DNA of 64,000 nucleotides from Halapricum hydrolyticum (GTDB lineage: Archaea; Halobacteriota; Halobacteria; Halobacteriales; Haloarculaceae), in assembly GCF_025517535.1 (NCBI RefSeq), contig NZ_JAOPKC010000003.1, forward strand, positions 62,001 to 126,000, in the 5' to 3' direction. Below the pieces are notes generated by a model. That model was not told the origin of the DNA, ran no database searches, and was given only the letters and a program-made list of their open reading frames with translations. Positions 24,533 to 32,535 of this stretch are shown in pieces (the first letter of the stretch is position 1; every line of letters begins with the position of its first letter). The translations under genes and the position numbers were made by a program.

Positions 24533-25777
24533 TCAGGCAAATAGATCCCGCGCGTCGTCGATGGCCTCGACTAGCACGTCGATCTCTTCGCGCGTGTTGT
24601 AGACGTAGAACGACGCCCGCGCGGTCGCGGCAACGCCGAGTTTGTCGTGTAGCGGCTGGGTGCAGTGGTCGCCGGCCCGGATCGCGACGGCGTAGTCGTT
24701 GAAGATCGAGGAGAGGTCGTGGGCGTGCACGGATTCGAGGTTGAACGAGACCAGACCGCCGCGCTCCTCGCCGGCGGGCGGGCCGAACACCTCGATGTCA
24801 TCGAACTCGGCGAAGCGTTCGAGCGTGTACTGGGCCAGCTCGTTCTCGTGGCGGGCGACCCGGTCCATCCCGATGTCTTCGAGGTAGTCACACGCCTCCG
24901 CAAGGGCAATTCCCTGGGCGATCGGCGGCGTGCCGGCCTCGAACTTCCAGGGGAGTTCGTTCCAGCGTGATCCCTCGAAGGTGACTTTCTCGATCATGTC
25001 GCCGCCGTAGAGGAACGGCTCCATCGAGTCGAGGAGGTGCTGCTTTCCGTAGAGAACGCCGATCCCGGTCGGGCCAGCCATCTTGTGGCCCGAGAAGGCG
25101 TAGAAGTCGGCGTCGATGGCTTCCACGTCGACCGGGCGGTTCGGGACCGCCTGCGCGCCGTCAATGAACGCCAGCGCGTCGTGATCGTGGGCCAGATCAA
25201 CGAGATCGGCGACGGGGTTGATCGTCCCGAGCGTGTTCGAGACGTGCAGCGCCGACAGCATGGCGGTGTCGTCGTCGATCACCTCGCGAGCGTGATCCAT
25301 GTCGAGGTGGCCGTCCTCGTCGATCCGGATGTACTCGACGTCCGCGCCGGTTCGTTCGCCGATCTGCTGCCAGGTGACCAGCGAAGCGTGATGTTCCATC
25401 TCCGTGAGGACGACCGTATCGCCCGGTCCGAGTTCGCGCAGCCCCCAGGCGTAGGCGACGAGGTTCTCGCTCTCGGTGGTGTTCTTCGTGAAGACGATCT
25501 CCTCGCGTCCCGCCGCGCCGATGAACTCGGCGACGCGGTCGTGGGCCTGTTCGTAGGCGATCGAAGCTTCCTGGCTGAGCTGGTGGAGCCCGCGGTGGAC
25601 GTTGGCGTTGTACTCCAGGTAGTAGTCGCGGATGGCGTCGATGACCTGCGTCGGCGTCTGAGTCGTCGCCGCGTTGTCGAGATACACCAGCGGCGTGCCG
25701 TCGAACTCACGCTCCAGTACGGGGAAGTCTTCCCGGATGCGCTCGACGTCGAGCACCTCGGATTCGCGCACAGTCAT
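24533..25777 (-). CDS. sufS: SufS-type cysteine desulfurase
   Basis: A 414-residue class V aminotransferase-fold enzyme that removes sulfur from cysteine for Fe-S cluster assembly. Lys232 in 'SGHKMAGPTGIG' binds PLP, and Cys372 in 'GDHCTQPLH' is the persulfide-forming residue in a SufS-type short loop. 'DNAATTQTP' and 'TTESENLVAYAWG' are also diagnostic. The IscU/SufU-type scaffold gene at 43105 could be its partner, although it is 18 kb away. Confidence 0.94.
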   Translation of the reverse strand: MTVRESEVLDVERIREDFPVLEREFDGTPLVYLDNAATTQTPTQVIDAIRDYYLEYNANVHRGLHQLSQEASIAYEQAHDRVAEFIGAAGREEIVFTKNTTESENLVAYAWGLRELGPGDTVVLTEMEHHASLVTWQQIGERTGADVEYIRIDEDGHLDMDHAREVIDDDTAMLSALHVSNTLGTINPVADLVDLAHDHDALAFIDGAQAVPNRPVDVEAIDADFYAFSGHKMAGPTGIGVLYGKQHLLDSMEPFLYGGDMIEKVTFEGSRWNELPWKFEAGTPPIAQGIALAEACDYLEDIGMDRVARHENELAQYTLERFAEFDDIEVFGPPAGEERGGLVSFNLESVHAHDLSSIFNDYAVAIRAGDHCTQPLHDKLGVAATARASFYVYNTREEIDVLVEAIDDARDLFA

Positions 25778-25907
25778 TACCCTGATGTCGGGGACGGAGA
25801 TACCTGGTTCCTTCGGTCCGCCTAGACCAGCTATGCCGTCGGGCCCTGCTCAACTCCGGCTACGGACTCGCCGAGGAGAGCCGTGCCGTCGAGTCCGGAC
25901 AGCGCCA

Positions 25908-27119
25908 TCAGACCAGGACCTCGATCTCGTATCCGCTTGCCTCCAGGGACTCGATCAACGCCTCGACGTGGTCGGGTCCTTTCGTCTCCAGGTCGAGTTC
26001 GACCTCGGCGTCGTTCAGCGCGATGTCCCGGGCGGCCCGGTCGTGCTCGATGGCGTAGATGTTCGCCCCCTGTTCGGAGATAATCTCGACCAGTCGTTCG
26101 AGTTCTCCGGGCCGATCCTTGAGGACGGTCCGCAGTCGGAGATACCGCCCGGTTTCTATGAGTCCGCGCATGATCACCGTCGTCAGGACGTTCAGATCGA
26201 TGTTCCCGCCACAGAGCGCCGGGACGATGACCTCGTCGTCCTCGTAGTCGAATCGCTCGGCCAGAAGCGCCGCAAGCGGGACTGCGCCCGCCCCCTCGAC
26301 GAGGGTCTTCGAGCGTTCGAGGAGTTTCGTCAGCGCGACGGCGATCTCCGAGTCGGTGACCGTGACGACCTCGTCGACGCGCTCGCGGATCACCTCGAAG
26401 GTCCGCTCGCCGATCTTCCGGGTGGCGATCCCGTCTGCGATCGTCTCGACGCTATCCCGTTCGACGATCTCGCCTTTTTCCAGCGACGCGGGGGCGCTTG
26501 CAGCCCCCTCCGCCTGGACGCCGATCACCCGGACGTCCTCGTCTCTGCCCTTGAGGGCCGTCGCGATCCCGGAGATCAGTCCGCCGCCACCGATCGGCAC
26601 GACGACCGTCTCGACCTCCGGTAGGTCCTCGTAGATCTCCAGACCGATGGTGCCCTGCCCGGCCATTACCATCTCGTCGTCGAAGGCGTGGACGTACGTG
26701 CGCCCCTCCTCGCGTTCGATCTCGTGGGCGCGCTCGGCCGCGGCGTCGTAGTCTTCCCCGTAGAGGACAACCTCGCCGCCGTAGCTCCTGGTCGCCTCGA
26801 CCTTTGAGACCGGAGCGTGCTCGGGCATGACGATCTTCGCGTCGACGCCCATCCGCGTGGCTGAAAGCGCGACTCCCTGGGCGTGGTTGCCGGCGCTGGC
26901 GGTGACGACTCCGGCCGCTCTTTCGGCGTCGCTCAGCGTCGCGATCCGGTTGGTCGCCCCGCGGATTTTGAACGCGCCCGTCCGCTGGAAGGTCTCCAGC
27001 TTCAGGTGGACCTCCGAACCGGTCATCGCAGAGAACGTATGTGAGTATTCCAGCGGCGTGTGCCGGGCGGTCTCGGCGACCCGATCGCGCGCAGCGAGTA
27101 CGTCGGCAAACGACAGCAT
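25908..27119 (-). CDS. ilvA: Threonine ammonia-lyase with ACT domain
   Basis: A 403-residue biosynthetic-type threonine deaminase making 2-oxobutanoate for isoleucine. Lys51 in 'TGAFKIRGATN' is the PLP lysine, 'SAGNHAQGVA' and 'VPIGGGGLISG' bind the cofactor phosphate, and residues about 325-403 form an ACT domain ('TVLKDRPGELERLVEI', 'EVELDLETKGPDHVE') for allosteric control. The ATG at 27119 gives the normal 'MLSFADVLAARDRV' start; 49 upstream codons are rejected. Confidence 0.92.
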   Translation of the reverse strand: MLSFADVLAARDRVAETARHTPLEYSHTFSAMTGSEVHLKLETFQRTGAFKIRGATNRIATLSDAERAAGVVTASAGNHAQGVALSATRMGVDAKIVMPEHAPVSKVEATRSYGGEVVLYGEDYDAAAERAHEIEREEGRTYVHAFDDEMVMAGQGTIGLEIYEDLPEVETVVVPIGGGGLISGIATALKGRDEDVRVIGVQAEGAASAPASLEKGEIVERDSVETIADGIATRKIGERTFEVIRERVDEVVTVTDSEIAVALTKLLERSKTLVEGAGAVPLAALLAERFDYEDDEVIVPALCGGNIDLNVLTTVIMRGLIETGRYLRLRTVLKDRPGELERLVEIISEQGANIYAIEHDRAARDIALNDAEVELDLETKGPDHVEALIESLEASGYEIEVLV

Positions 27120-27403
27120 ACTCGATAGTTGCGCCGCTGGCCAGTTAGGTGTGAGGGAGGAGGATGGAACGTGTGACAGCATCCTCAGATGCGTCGCGAT
27201 CGAATATAAACGCCGGGGAAGCGGACTGAAAGTGAAACTACCGGACGGGAGTCGGGTTCCCATCACCGTCAGACGGATGGCAGACGACGGCCCGGTCGAT
27301 CCGGCTCCGGCGACGAGCGTCCGGGGAGAGTGCGTCTCTCGGGGGCCGTGGTAACGGGACTCTCGGAAGCCTTACATATCCCCCTCCCTTCTGAATGATT
27401 GCA

Positions 27404-27598
27404 ATGGCAAACGGTACGGTTGACTTCTTCAACGACACAGGCGGTTACGGCTTTATCGAGACTGAGGACGCGGACGAGGACGTTTTCTTCCACATGGAAG
27501 ACGTTGGCGGCCCGGACCTCGAGGAAGGACAGGAGATCGAATTCGACATCGAACAGGCCCCCAAGGGTCCGCGCGCGACTAACGTCGTCCGACAGTAG
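27404..27598 (+). CDS. cspA: Cold-shock domain protein
   Basis: A 64-residue single cold-shock domain that binds RNA or single-stranded DNA. RNP1 is 'GGYGFIET' and RNP2 'DVFFHMEDV', preceded by 'GTVDFFNDT'. It is very acidic, as in haloarchaea. The ATG at 27404 follows a TTACATAT box (27372-27379) by about 26 bases, so it is leaderless; an ATG nine bases upstream is not needed. Confidence 0.93.
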   Translation: MANGTVDFFNDTGGYGFIETEDADEDVFFHMEDVGGPDLEEGQEIEFDIEQAPKGPRATNVVRQ

Positions 27599-27694
27599 AT
27601 TTCGCACTATCGCTTTATCGCGATTCCGTTTTATTGACGCACCAAGTGAGAGCGGCTGCACTGGCGGCTATTTTCCCGTCCCTCCGAAAACGCT

Positions 27695-27716
27695 ATGGTC
27701 TATTATGATAGACCAT
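27695..27716. promoter_or_regulatory. 22-base palindrome upstream of the glycosyltransferase gene
   Basis: Perfect 9-bp arms ATGGTCTAT (27695-27703) and ATAGACCAT (27708-27716) with a 4-base TATG centre lie 102 bases before the glycosyltransferase start, in the 219-base gap after the cold-shock gene. It could be an operator or a small hairpin; no regulator gene is adjacent. Confidence 0.4.
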
Positions 27717-27817
27717 GAAGGAGAGACTCACCGATCACCTATCCAGTCCGGTGACGAGGTCTTCGCGGGCGTTCAGGAACGTGGCTTGGGGGTCAGCATC
27801 GGGGGCCTACACTAGCT

Positions 27818-28819
27818 ATGAATGTCATGCTGCTCACCTGGAACATCGGCTCCATCTGTGGAGCGAAACGATACGTGGAGGAGTTGGCTACGGGATTCGC
27901 GAACCGACCCGAGGACCACGTTGATTCCGTATTCGTCGACGAGTCTCTATTCTGGGACGAGTGGGGTGGCAACGTACCCGGGGGGTACGATCTCTACGTT
28001 TTCACTGACTCCGTCCCTCAGTACTGGAAAGAGGACGAGTACGGTCGGTGGTGGATGGATCTTTATCACCAATTGCGCGACGAGGTCGTCTTCGCGGTCA
28101 TGCACGACATCTGGTGGGAGACTGATCGGGAGTGGATTCTGGAGGTCATCGACGACGTCGACCGACTCGTCGCACCCCAGGAGCCGGTCGAGCGGAGTCT
28201 CGAAAACCTCCCCGCACCAACGGTCCTGATTCGTCATCCCCTCGATACGGCCCGCATGGATATCGTCGAGGACAAACAGCGCCTGATCGTCTCGGCATCA
28301 CAGATCAAGCCCCGAAAGAACGTCGACCACCTGATCCGCGAAGTCCCGAACCTCAACCACGACGTCATCGTCCACAGCGAGCTGACCGAGGAGTATTACC
28401 GTCTCACAAGCGCCGAGGACCCCGAGTACGGCGACATCTGGGAGCAGGCGCTAGAGCACAGGATGCAGTTCGTGGGCGTGACGCCCGTCGAAGACCTGTG
28501 GGACCATTACCGGCAGGCGCGGTTCGTGGTCGACCTCCAGAGCGCCCCCGGATGGTCCCACGTGATCAACTACACGCAGATCGAACCGATGCTGTTCGGG
28601 GCGGTCCCGATCGTTTACGAGGACGTAGTCAACCCTATCATGGAGGACCACGTCCTGACGATCGATCATTACTCTGAACTCCCCGAAATCGTCGACGCCA
28701 CCTCCGAGTCGGAGTTGCGGGCGATGCGTCGGGACAACGGCGAGTTCGTCGTCGATACGTTCCAGGCCGAGCGCATCGCTGGCGAGTTCGTCGCGGAGGC
28801 AGAGACCCTCCGACCGTAA
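27818..28819 (+). CDS. GT-B fold glycosyltransferase-like protein
   Basis: A 333-residue protein with the outline of a GT4-type glycosyltransferase: N-terminal 'MNVMLLTWNIGSICGAKRYV', a middle 'RLIVSASQIKPRKNVDHLI' strand-helix that begins the second Rossmann domain, and 'VTPVEDLWDHYRQARFVVDL' followed by 'YTQIEPMLFGAVPIVYEDV', where such enzymes bind the sugar nucleotide. The usual E-x7-E motif is not clear, so activity is inferred. No signal peptide or membrane helix. It stands alone, not in a glycan cluster. Confidence 0.65.
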   Translation: MNVMLLTWNIGSICGAKRYVEELATGFANRPEDHVDSVFVDESLFWDEWGGNVPGGYDLYVFTDSVPQYWKEDEYGRWWMDLYHQLRDEVVFAVMHDIWWETDREWILEVIDDVDRLVAPQEPVERSLENLPAPTVLIRHPLDTARMDIVEDKQRLIVSASQIKPRKNVDHLIREVPNLNHDVIVHSELTEEYYRLTSAEDPEYGDIWEQALEHRMQFVGVTPVEDLWDHYRQARFVVDLQSAPGWSHVINYTQIEPMLFGAVPIVYEDVVNPIMEDHVLTIDHYSELPEIVDATSESELRAMRRDNGEFVVDTFQAERIAGEFVAEAETLRP

Positions 28820-28893
28820 TCGCTCTTCTGTCTCGCGGACTCTGTGCCCTACCCGAAGCTGGCGTTTTTGACCCTCCGACGCCGAATGGAGAT

Positions 28894-29208
28894 ATGGCTC
28901 ACAGAGACGCCGAGGAGATCCTCCCCGGAGGGCACTTGCTCGAGAAAGTCTCCAGCGGCAAGATAACCCAGCTCCACCGCGGGCAGGCCTACGCCGAGGA
29001 GGGTGATACCTTCGAGATCGACGGTACGACGTTCGAAGTCAACGACGTCACCGAGCGGACGCTCGGGGATCTGACCGACGAGGACGCACAGCGGGAGGGA
29101 TCGCCCGATCTCGAACACTACCGGGAACGGCTCCGGCGTGCTCACGACGACTTCGAGTGGGACGATGACAGCGAAGTCGTGCGCCACCGCTTCGAGCCTG
29201 TAGAGTGA
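28894..29208 (+). CDS. ASCH domain protein
   Basis: A 104-residue protein matching the small ASCH fold, a PUA-like beta barrel thought to bind RNA or modified bases. 'KITQLHRGQAYAEEGDTFEI' and 'FEVNDVTERTLGDLTDEDAQ' are characteristic. Target and reaction are unknown. It is convergent with the UvrD-like helicase gene. Confidence 0.75.
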   Translation: MAHRDAEEILPGGHLLEKVSSGKITQLHRGQAYAEEGDTFEIDGTTFEVNDVTERTLGDLTDEDAQREGSPDLEHYRERLRRAHDDFEWDDDSEVVRHRFEPVE

Positions 29209-29296
29209 ACGCACCGCTTCGGGTCGAATCGAGGCCAAAATACTCTGCGGGACGCGCCTGTCCGAACGACCGTCACACCGAGATGTCCGGAACCGA

Positions 29297-31141
29297 TCAC
29301 TGCGCCGGGGCGATCCCCTGGGCCTCGGCGAGCAACTCTTCGAGGTCGACGTCGGCCGGCTCGTTGTTGAGTAGCACGTCGACCGGCAGCGTCGGCGCAC
29401 CGTCGACGAGGTTCTCCAGGATGACCAGCCGCTCGCGAGCCCGGGACATCCCGACGTAGAAGACCCGCCGCTCGTTGTCCGTCAGCGTCGGCACCGGCGA
29501 GGTGTGCTTGGTAAATTCGTCGACACCCGGGACGTCGATGCCTTCCTGTTCGACCGTCGCGGCCATCTGCTCGACGACCTTCTCGGTGAGGTCGGTCGCG
29601 ACGAAGACGTGATCCGCTTCGCGGCCCTTCGCGGAGTGGATCGTGCCGAGCCGCAGCCGATCCGGCGCCATCCCCTCGTAGTCGCCGCCGAAGTACGCGT
29701 CGACGCTTCGCTCCTGGAAACTCGTGACTTTCCGGAGCATGTCGGCCGCCGCGACTGGATCGGGCGCGAAGGGCGCGTGGTCTTCGATCAGGTCGGGTTC
29801 GACGTATATTTCCTGGAGGTCGTCTATGTCCTCGTCCTCGGTGATATCGTCGATCGCGTCGAACAGATCGTCGCGCTCGCCGGTGCCGAACGCAGAGTCG
29901 GCCAACATGTCCGCCAGCCGCCGGGCCTGCAGCGCCGTCAGTTGCTCGCCGGCAGCGAGGTTCTCGATCCCCCGGACGTACTGTGTGAGCCGATCTGTCC
30001 ACATCCGCTGGTCGGTCAGACACTTGAAAGGGATTCCCTCGCCGATGAACTCATCGATGAACTGGAACATCTGGTAGCGCGCCCGGAACAGTACCATCGC
30101 CGTCCCGTCTTCGTCCTCTTCGATGGTCGCTTTGACGTTGCGAACCAGATCGAGCATCGAGGGACTGGAGACGGCCTCGACGGTCCCGCCCTCTTTGCGG
30201 GGATTGAGGTCTTTCTCCTGGCGCTTGTCGATGTGGCTGACCTCCCTATTGACGACGTTGAGGATCCGCGAAGGCAGGCGATAGGAATTGGGCAGAATCT
30301 CGTCGTCGGTGACGTCCTCGTCGAGCAGCAGATCCGGGTCGGCTCCCTGCCAGGCGTAAACGACCTGGTCGTCGTCGCCGGCGATCAGGACCTTCTTCAT
30401 GTGGGGCTTCCACTCCTCGTAGACGTCGTACTGCAGGGTCGTGATGTCCTGGAACTCGTCGATGATCAGGTAATCGACGTTCGGTAGCAACGAGCGCTGT
30501 TTGACCCGTTCGAGCATGTCGGCGAAACCGACCAGCCCCTGTTCGCCCTTGTAGGAGCGCCAGGCGCGGATCGCTTCGGGGACGTCGATCCGATCGTCGT
30601 CGCTCGGCCAGGTCGGCGTGTACTTGTTGCCCGTCTGGGCGTTGTCGTCGATCTCCGGCGGGAGACGGACGTTTTCCTCGTTCCACTGGAAGGGGACGTC
30701 GTACCAGTCGGCGACCTCCCGGCGAGTCCGCTGGAGCCACTGGCTGGTCGCGATGATCTTGTTACCCATCGTCGTCGACCGGGCCGACCGCCGTCGCGAC
30801 CCTTCGTATTCGTCCTCGAACTCCAGTCCGTAGCTCTCACAGAACTCCTGTTTGTCGCTCTCGCCGACGACGTCGCCTCGCGAGAGGTTCAACAACTCGT
30901 AGGCTTTGGCGTGCATCGTGCTCACGTTGCCTTTCAGCGCACGCGGTGAGACGTCAAGGCGTTCCGCGAGTCGATCTCGGATCTCCGCTGCGGCCGCACG
31001 GGTATAGGAGACCACCAGCACGTCTCGAACGTCGATGTCGTCGTTTTCGAGCAACTCCTCGACGCGGTCGAGTAACGCGGTGGTCTTCCCGCTCCCCGGT
31101 CCGCCGAACAGACGGACAATCTGGGGATTCGCGTCAGTCAT
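29297..31141 (-). CDS. UvrD/Rep-type superfamily 1 helicase
   Basis: A 614-residue SF1A helicase. Walker A is 'GGPGSGKTTALL' (residues 13-24), motif Ia includes 'VVSYTRAAAAEIRDRL', Walker B is 'IIDEFQDIT', motif III 'AGDDDQVVYAWQGA', motif IV 'NSYRLPSRI', and motifs V/VI are 'TIHSAKGREADHVFVA' and 'FYVGMSRARERLVIL'. These proteins unwind DNA 3'-to-5' in repair or replication restart. It is shorter than bacterial UvrD (about 720). ATG 31141 is preferred to the one two codons upstream. Confidence 0.92.
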   Translation of the reverse strand: MTDANPQIVRLFGGPGSGKTTALLDRVEELLENDDIDVRDVLVVSYTRAAAAEIRDRLAERLDVSPRALKGNVSTMHAKAYELLNLSRGDVVGESDKQEFCESYGLEFEDEYEGSRRRSARSTTMGNKIIATSQWLQRTRREVADWYDVPFQWNEENVRLPPEIDDNAQTGNKYTPTWPSDDDRIDVPEAIRAWRSYKGEQGLVGFADMLERVKQRSLLPNVDYLIIDEFQDITTLQYDVYEEWKPHMKKVLIAGDDDQVVYAWQGADPDLLLDEDVTDDEILPNSYRLPSRILNVVNREVSHIDKRQEKDLNPRKEGGTVEAVSSPSMLDLVRNVKATIEEDEDGTAMVLFRARYQMFQFIDEFIGEGIPFKCLTDQRMWTDRLTQYVRGIENLAAGEQLTALQARRLADMLADSAFGTGERDDLFDAIDDITEDEDIDDLQEIYVEPDLIEDHAPFAPDPVAAADMLRKVTSFQERSVDAYFGGDYEGMAPDRLRLGTIHSAKGREADHVFVATDLTEKVVEQMAATVEQEGIDVPGVDEFTKHTSPVPTLTDNERRVFYVGMSRARERLVILENLVDGAPTLPVDVLLNNEPADVDLEELLAEAQGIAPAQ

Positions 31142-31186
31142 CGACACTAGAGACGGGCTTGTCCCTCATAAACAACGTGACTTCGA

Positions 31187-31345
31187 TCAGGAATGCCGTG
31201 GCGACCGCGCCTCCCGTATCTCGGCACCGTCTCGGAGCTTGTCTTCACACTCCGGACAGACACGTGGATTGTCCACCCCACGCGGCGTAAACACTCGAGC
31301 GTACGCTTCGGTCACGAACGAACCACAGTTCTGGCATTCTGGCAT
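31187..31345 (-). CDS. Small CxxC...CxxC zinc-ribbon protein (52 residues)
   Basis: A 52-residue protein starting 'MPECQNCGSFVTEAYARVFT' with a second pair in 'VCPECEDKL', giving a zinc ribbon. It matches a widespread haloarchaeal micro-protein family (DUF7563-like in my recollection). Codon usage is GC3-rich as in its neighbours, supporting a real gene despite its size. Function is unknown; many such proteins in haloarchaea are regulatory. It lies 45 bases upstream of the UvrD-like gene on the same strand. Confidence 0.8.
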   Translation of the reverse strand: MPECQNCGSFVTEAYARVFTPRGVDNPRVCPECEDKLRDGAEIREARSPRHS

Positions 31346-31413
31346 GCTCCCGCACCCCGTTACATGCGCAACCTCAGAGCACTAATATATTAGTTTCGAT
31401 GTATTCGAACGAG

Positions 31414-31719
31414 TCACCGATACAGCGAGAGATATAGCATCGCAAACCCGACGATGAAGGGGATCGTCTCGGCGGCCTGAAAGAAGATCCGGACGAGTTC
31501 GACTGTCTCCGCGACCCATCCGATCTGGGTGACGACGTTGCTCACGGCCACGCCCATGCTGATGAACGCGAATCCGATGAACGCGTACTGGAGTCGTTCG
31601 GTCTGTTGTGCGCGGTAGGCCTGAAAACTGATCACTGTCAGCCCGAGTGACAGACCGAACAACGCCAGTCGGAGGAGGATCAATGTACCCCGCGCGGCCC
31701 ACACGGTGAGGTCCGACAT
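31414..31719 (-). CDS. Small three-helix membrane protein (DUF7521-like)
   Basis: A 101-residue protein with three hydrophobic helices ('GTLILLRLALFGLSLGLTVI', 'YAFIGFAFISMGVAVSNVV', 'TIPFIVGFAMLYLSLY'). Families of this form commonly sit directly after a winged-helix regulator gene in haloarchaea, as here, 108 bases downstream of it. The role is unknown; the pairing suggests a membrane sensor or target of that regulator. Confidence 0.7.
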   Translation of the reverse strand: MSDLTVWAARGTLILLRLALFGLSLGLTVISFQAYRAQQTERLQYAFIGFAFISMGVAVSNVVTQIGWVAETVELVRIFFQAAETIPFIVGFAMLYLSLYR

Positions 31720-31827
31720 ATGCTCTCGTGGGGTAGAGACCTACTAAGGTATTTTCATCGCCCTCCGTGGCGGCTGTACAGAAATGACGACCCGACTGCA
31801 CGAACGCGGACTGCTATGGGGAACCGA

Positions 31828-32181
31828 TCACTCTGCGCCGAGCTCGTCCCAGAGCTGGCTGAAGCGATCCGGAAGGTTCTCGGTCCGATAGATCTGGACG
31901 CGATACTCGTCGTCTTCGAGCGAGATGACAGTGCTCTCGAAGTTCGATTCGAAGACCTTGTAGTGGTTGCCGTCCTCGGCGACCAGCGTCCGGTCGGTAA
32001 CCAGATCGTACTCTTCGAGCATTTCGATGCGACGGTAGACCGTCGGCAACGAGAGGTCACACTCCTCGCTCAGTTCTTTCGCGGACTTTGGTTCGCGGCT
32101 GACCGCCGCGAGGACGCGCCGAGCGTGCTGGTCCCCGATCGTATCCAGGATCTCTTCGATGCTCCGGTCGTCGTCTGGCAC
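31828..32181 (-). CDS. Winged helix-turn-helix regulator (ArsR-like)
   Basis: A 117-residue transcription regulator. The N-terminal 'DRSIEEILDTIGDQHARRVL' leads into 'KSAKELSEECDLSLPTVYRRIEMLEEYDLV', a classic winged helix, followed by a small beta domain ('VFESNFESTVISLEDDEYRV'). The start is GTG at 32181; no ATG is available in frame before a run of unlike residues. It probably controls the three-helix membrane protein downstream and itself. Confidence 0.82.
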   Translation of the reverse strand: MPDDDRSIEEILDTIGDQHARRVLAAVSREPKSAKELSEECDLSLPTVYRRIEMLEEYDLVTDRTLVAEDGNHYKVFESNFESTVISLEDDEYRVQIYRTENLPDRFSQLWDELGAE

Positions 32182-32306
32182 TACACGTAGCTCTCGCGGG
32201 CAGTCACAAAAGGCTTGTTCGTTTCCGATCGCCGGCTCTCGCCGGGCAGGTTGCTTCGCGTTGCGAAAACGCTGACAGGGGATTAAGAGTCGTCCGGGTG
32301 CCTCAT

Positions 32307-32516
32307 TCAGTGGATCACGTCCAGTCGCGACCGGCCATCTCGAACGATTGTTTCCACATCCCCCCAGGTGTCGGCGAGATAGCCATCCGTGATCCGAACG
32401 CCAGAAGCGACGCACTGGACGAGATCCGCCGGTGTGTGGCTCCACGCCGGAACTTTTTGCGAAGTGATAAACGCATCTCCAGATCGATCTAACCGCTCTG
32501 CCCGCTCTGAGTGACG
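32307..32516 (-). pseudogene. Possible remnant coding segment without start codon
   Basis: The gap 32182-32535 has no complete gene. One minus-strand frame stays open for about 69 codons and reads like protein in its second half ('TPADLVQCVASGVRITDGYL', 'WGDVETIVRDGRSRLDVIH', stop). No ATG, and no GTG before the last quarter, is present between the upstream stop and this part. I do not recognise the family. It could be the tail of a decayed gene downstream of uvrC, or chance. Confidence 0.3.
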
Positions 32517-32535
32517 TCAGAATCACCCCATCCGA

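Noticed and set aside
27715..27924. Small plus-strand frame starting in the palindrome at 27695-27716.
   Set aside because: Overlaps the glycosyltransferase start, is Ser/Arg/His-rich and has no acidic bias.
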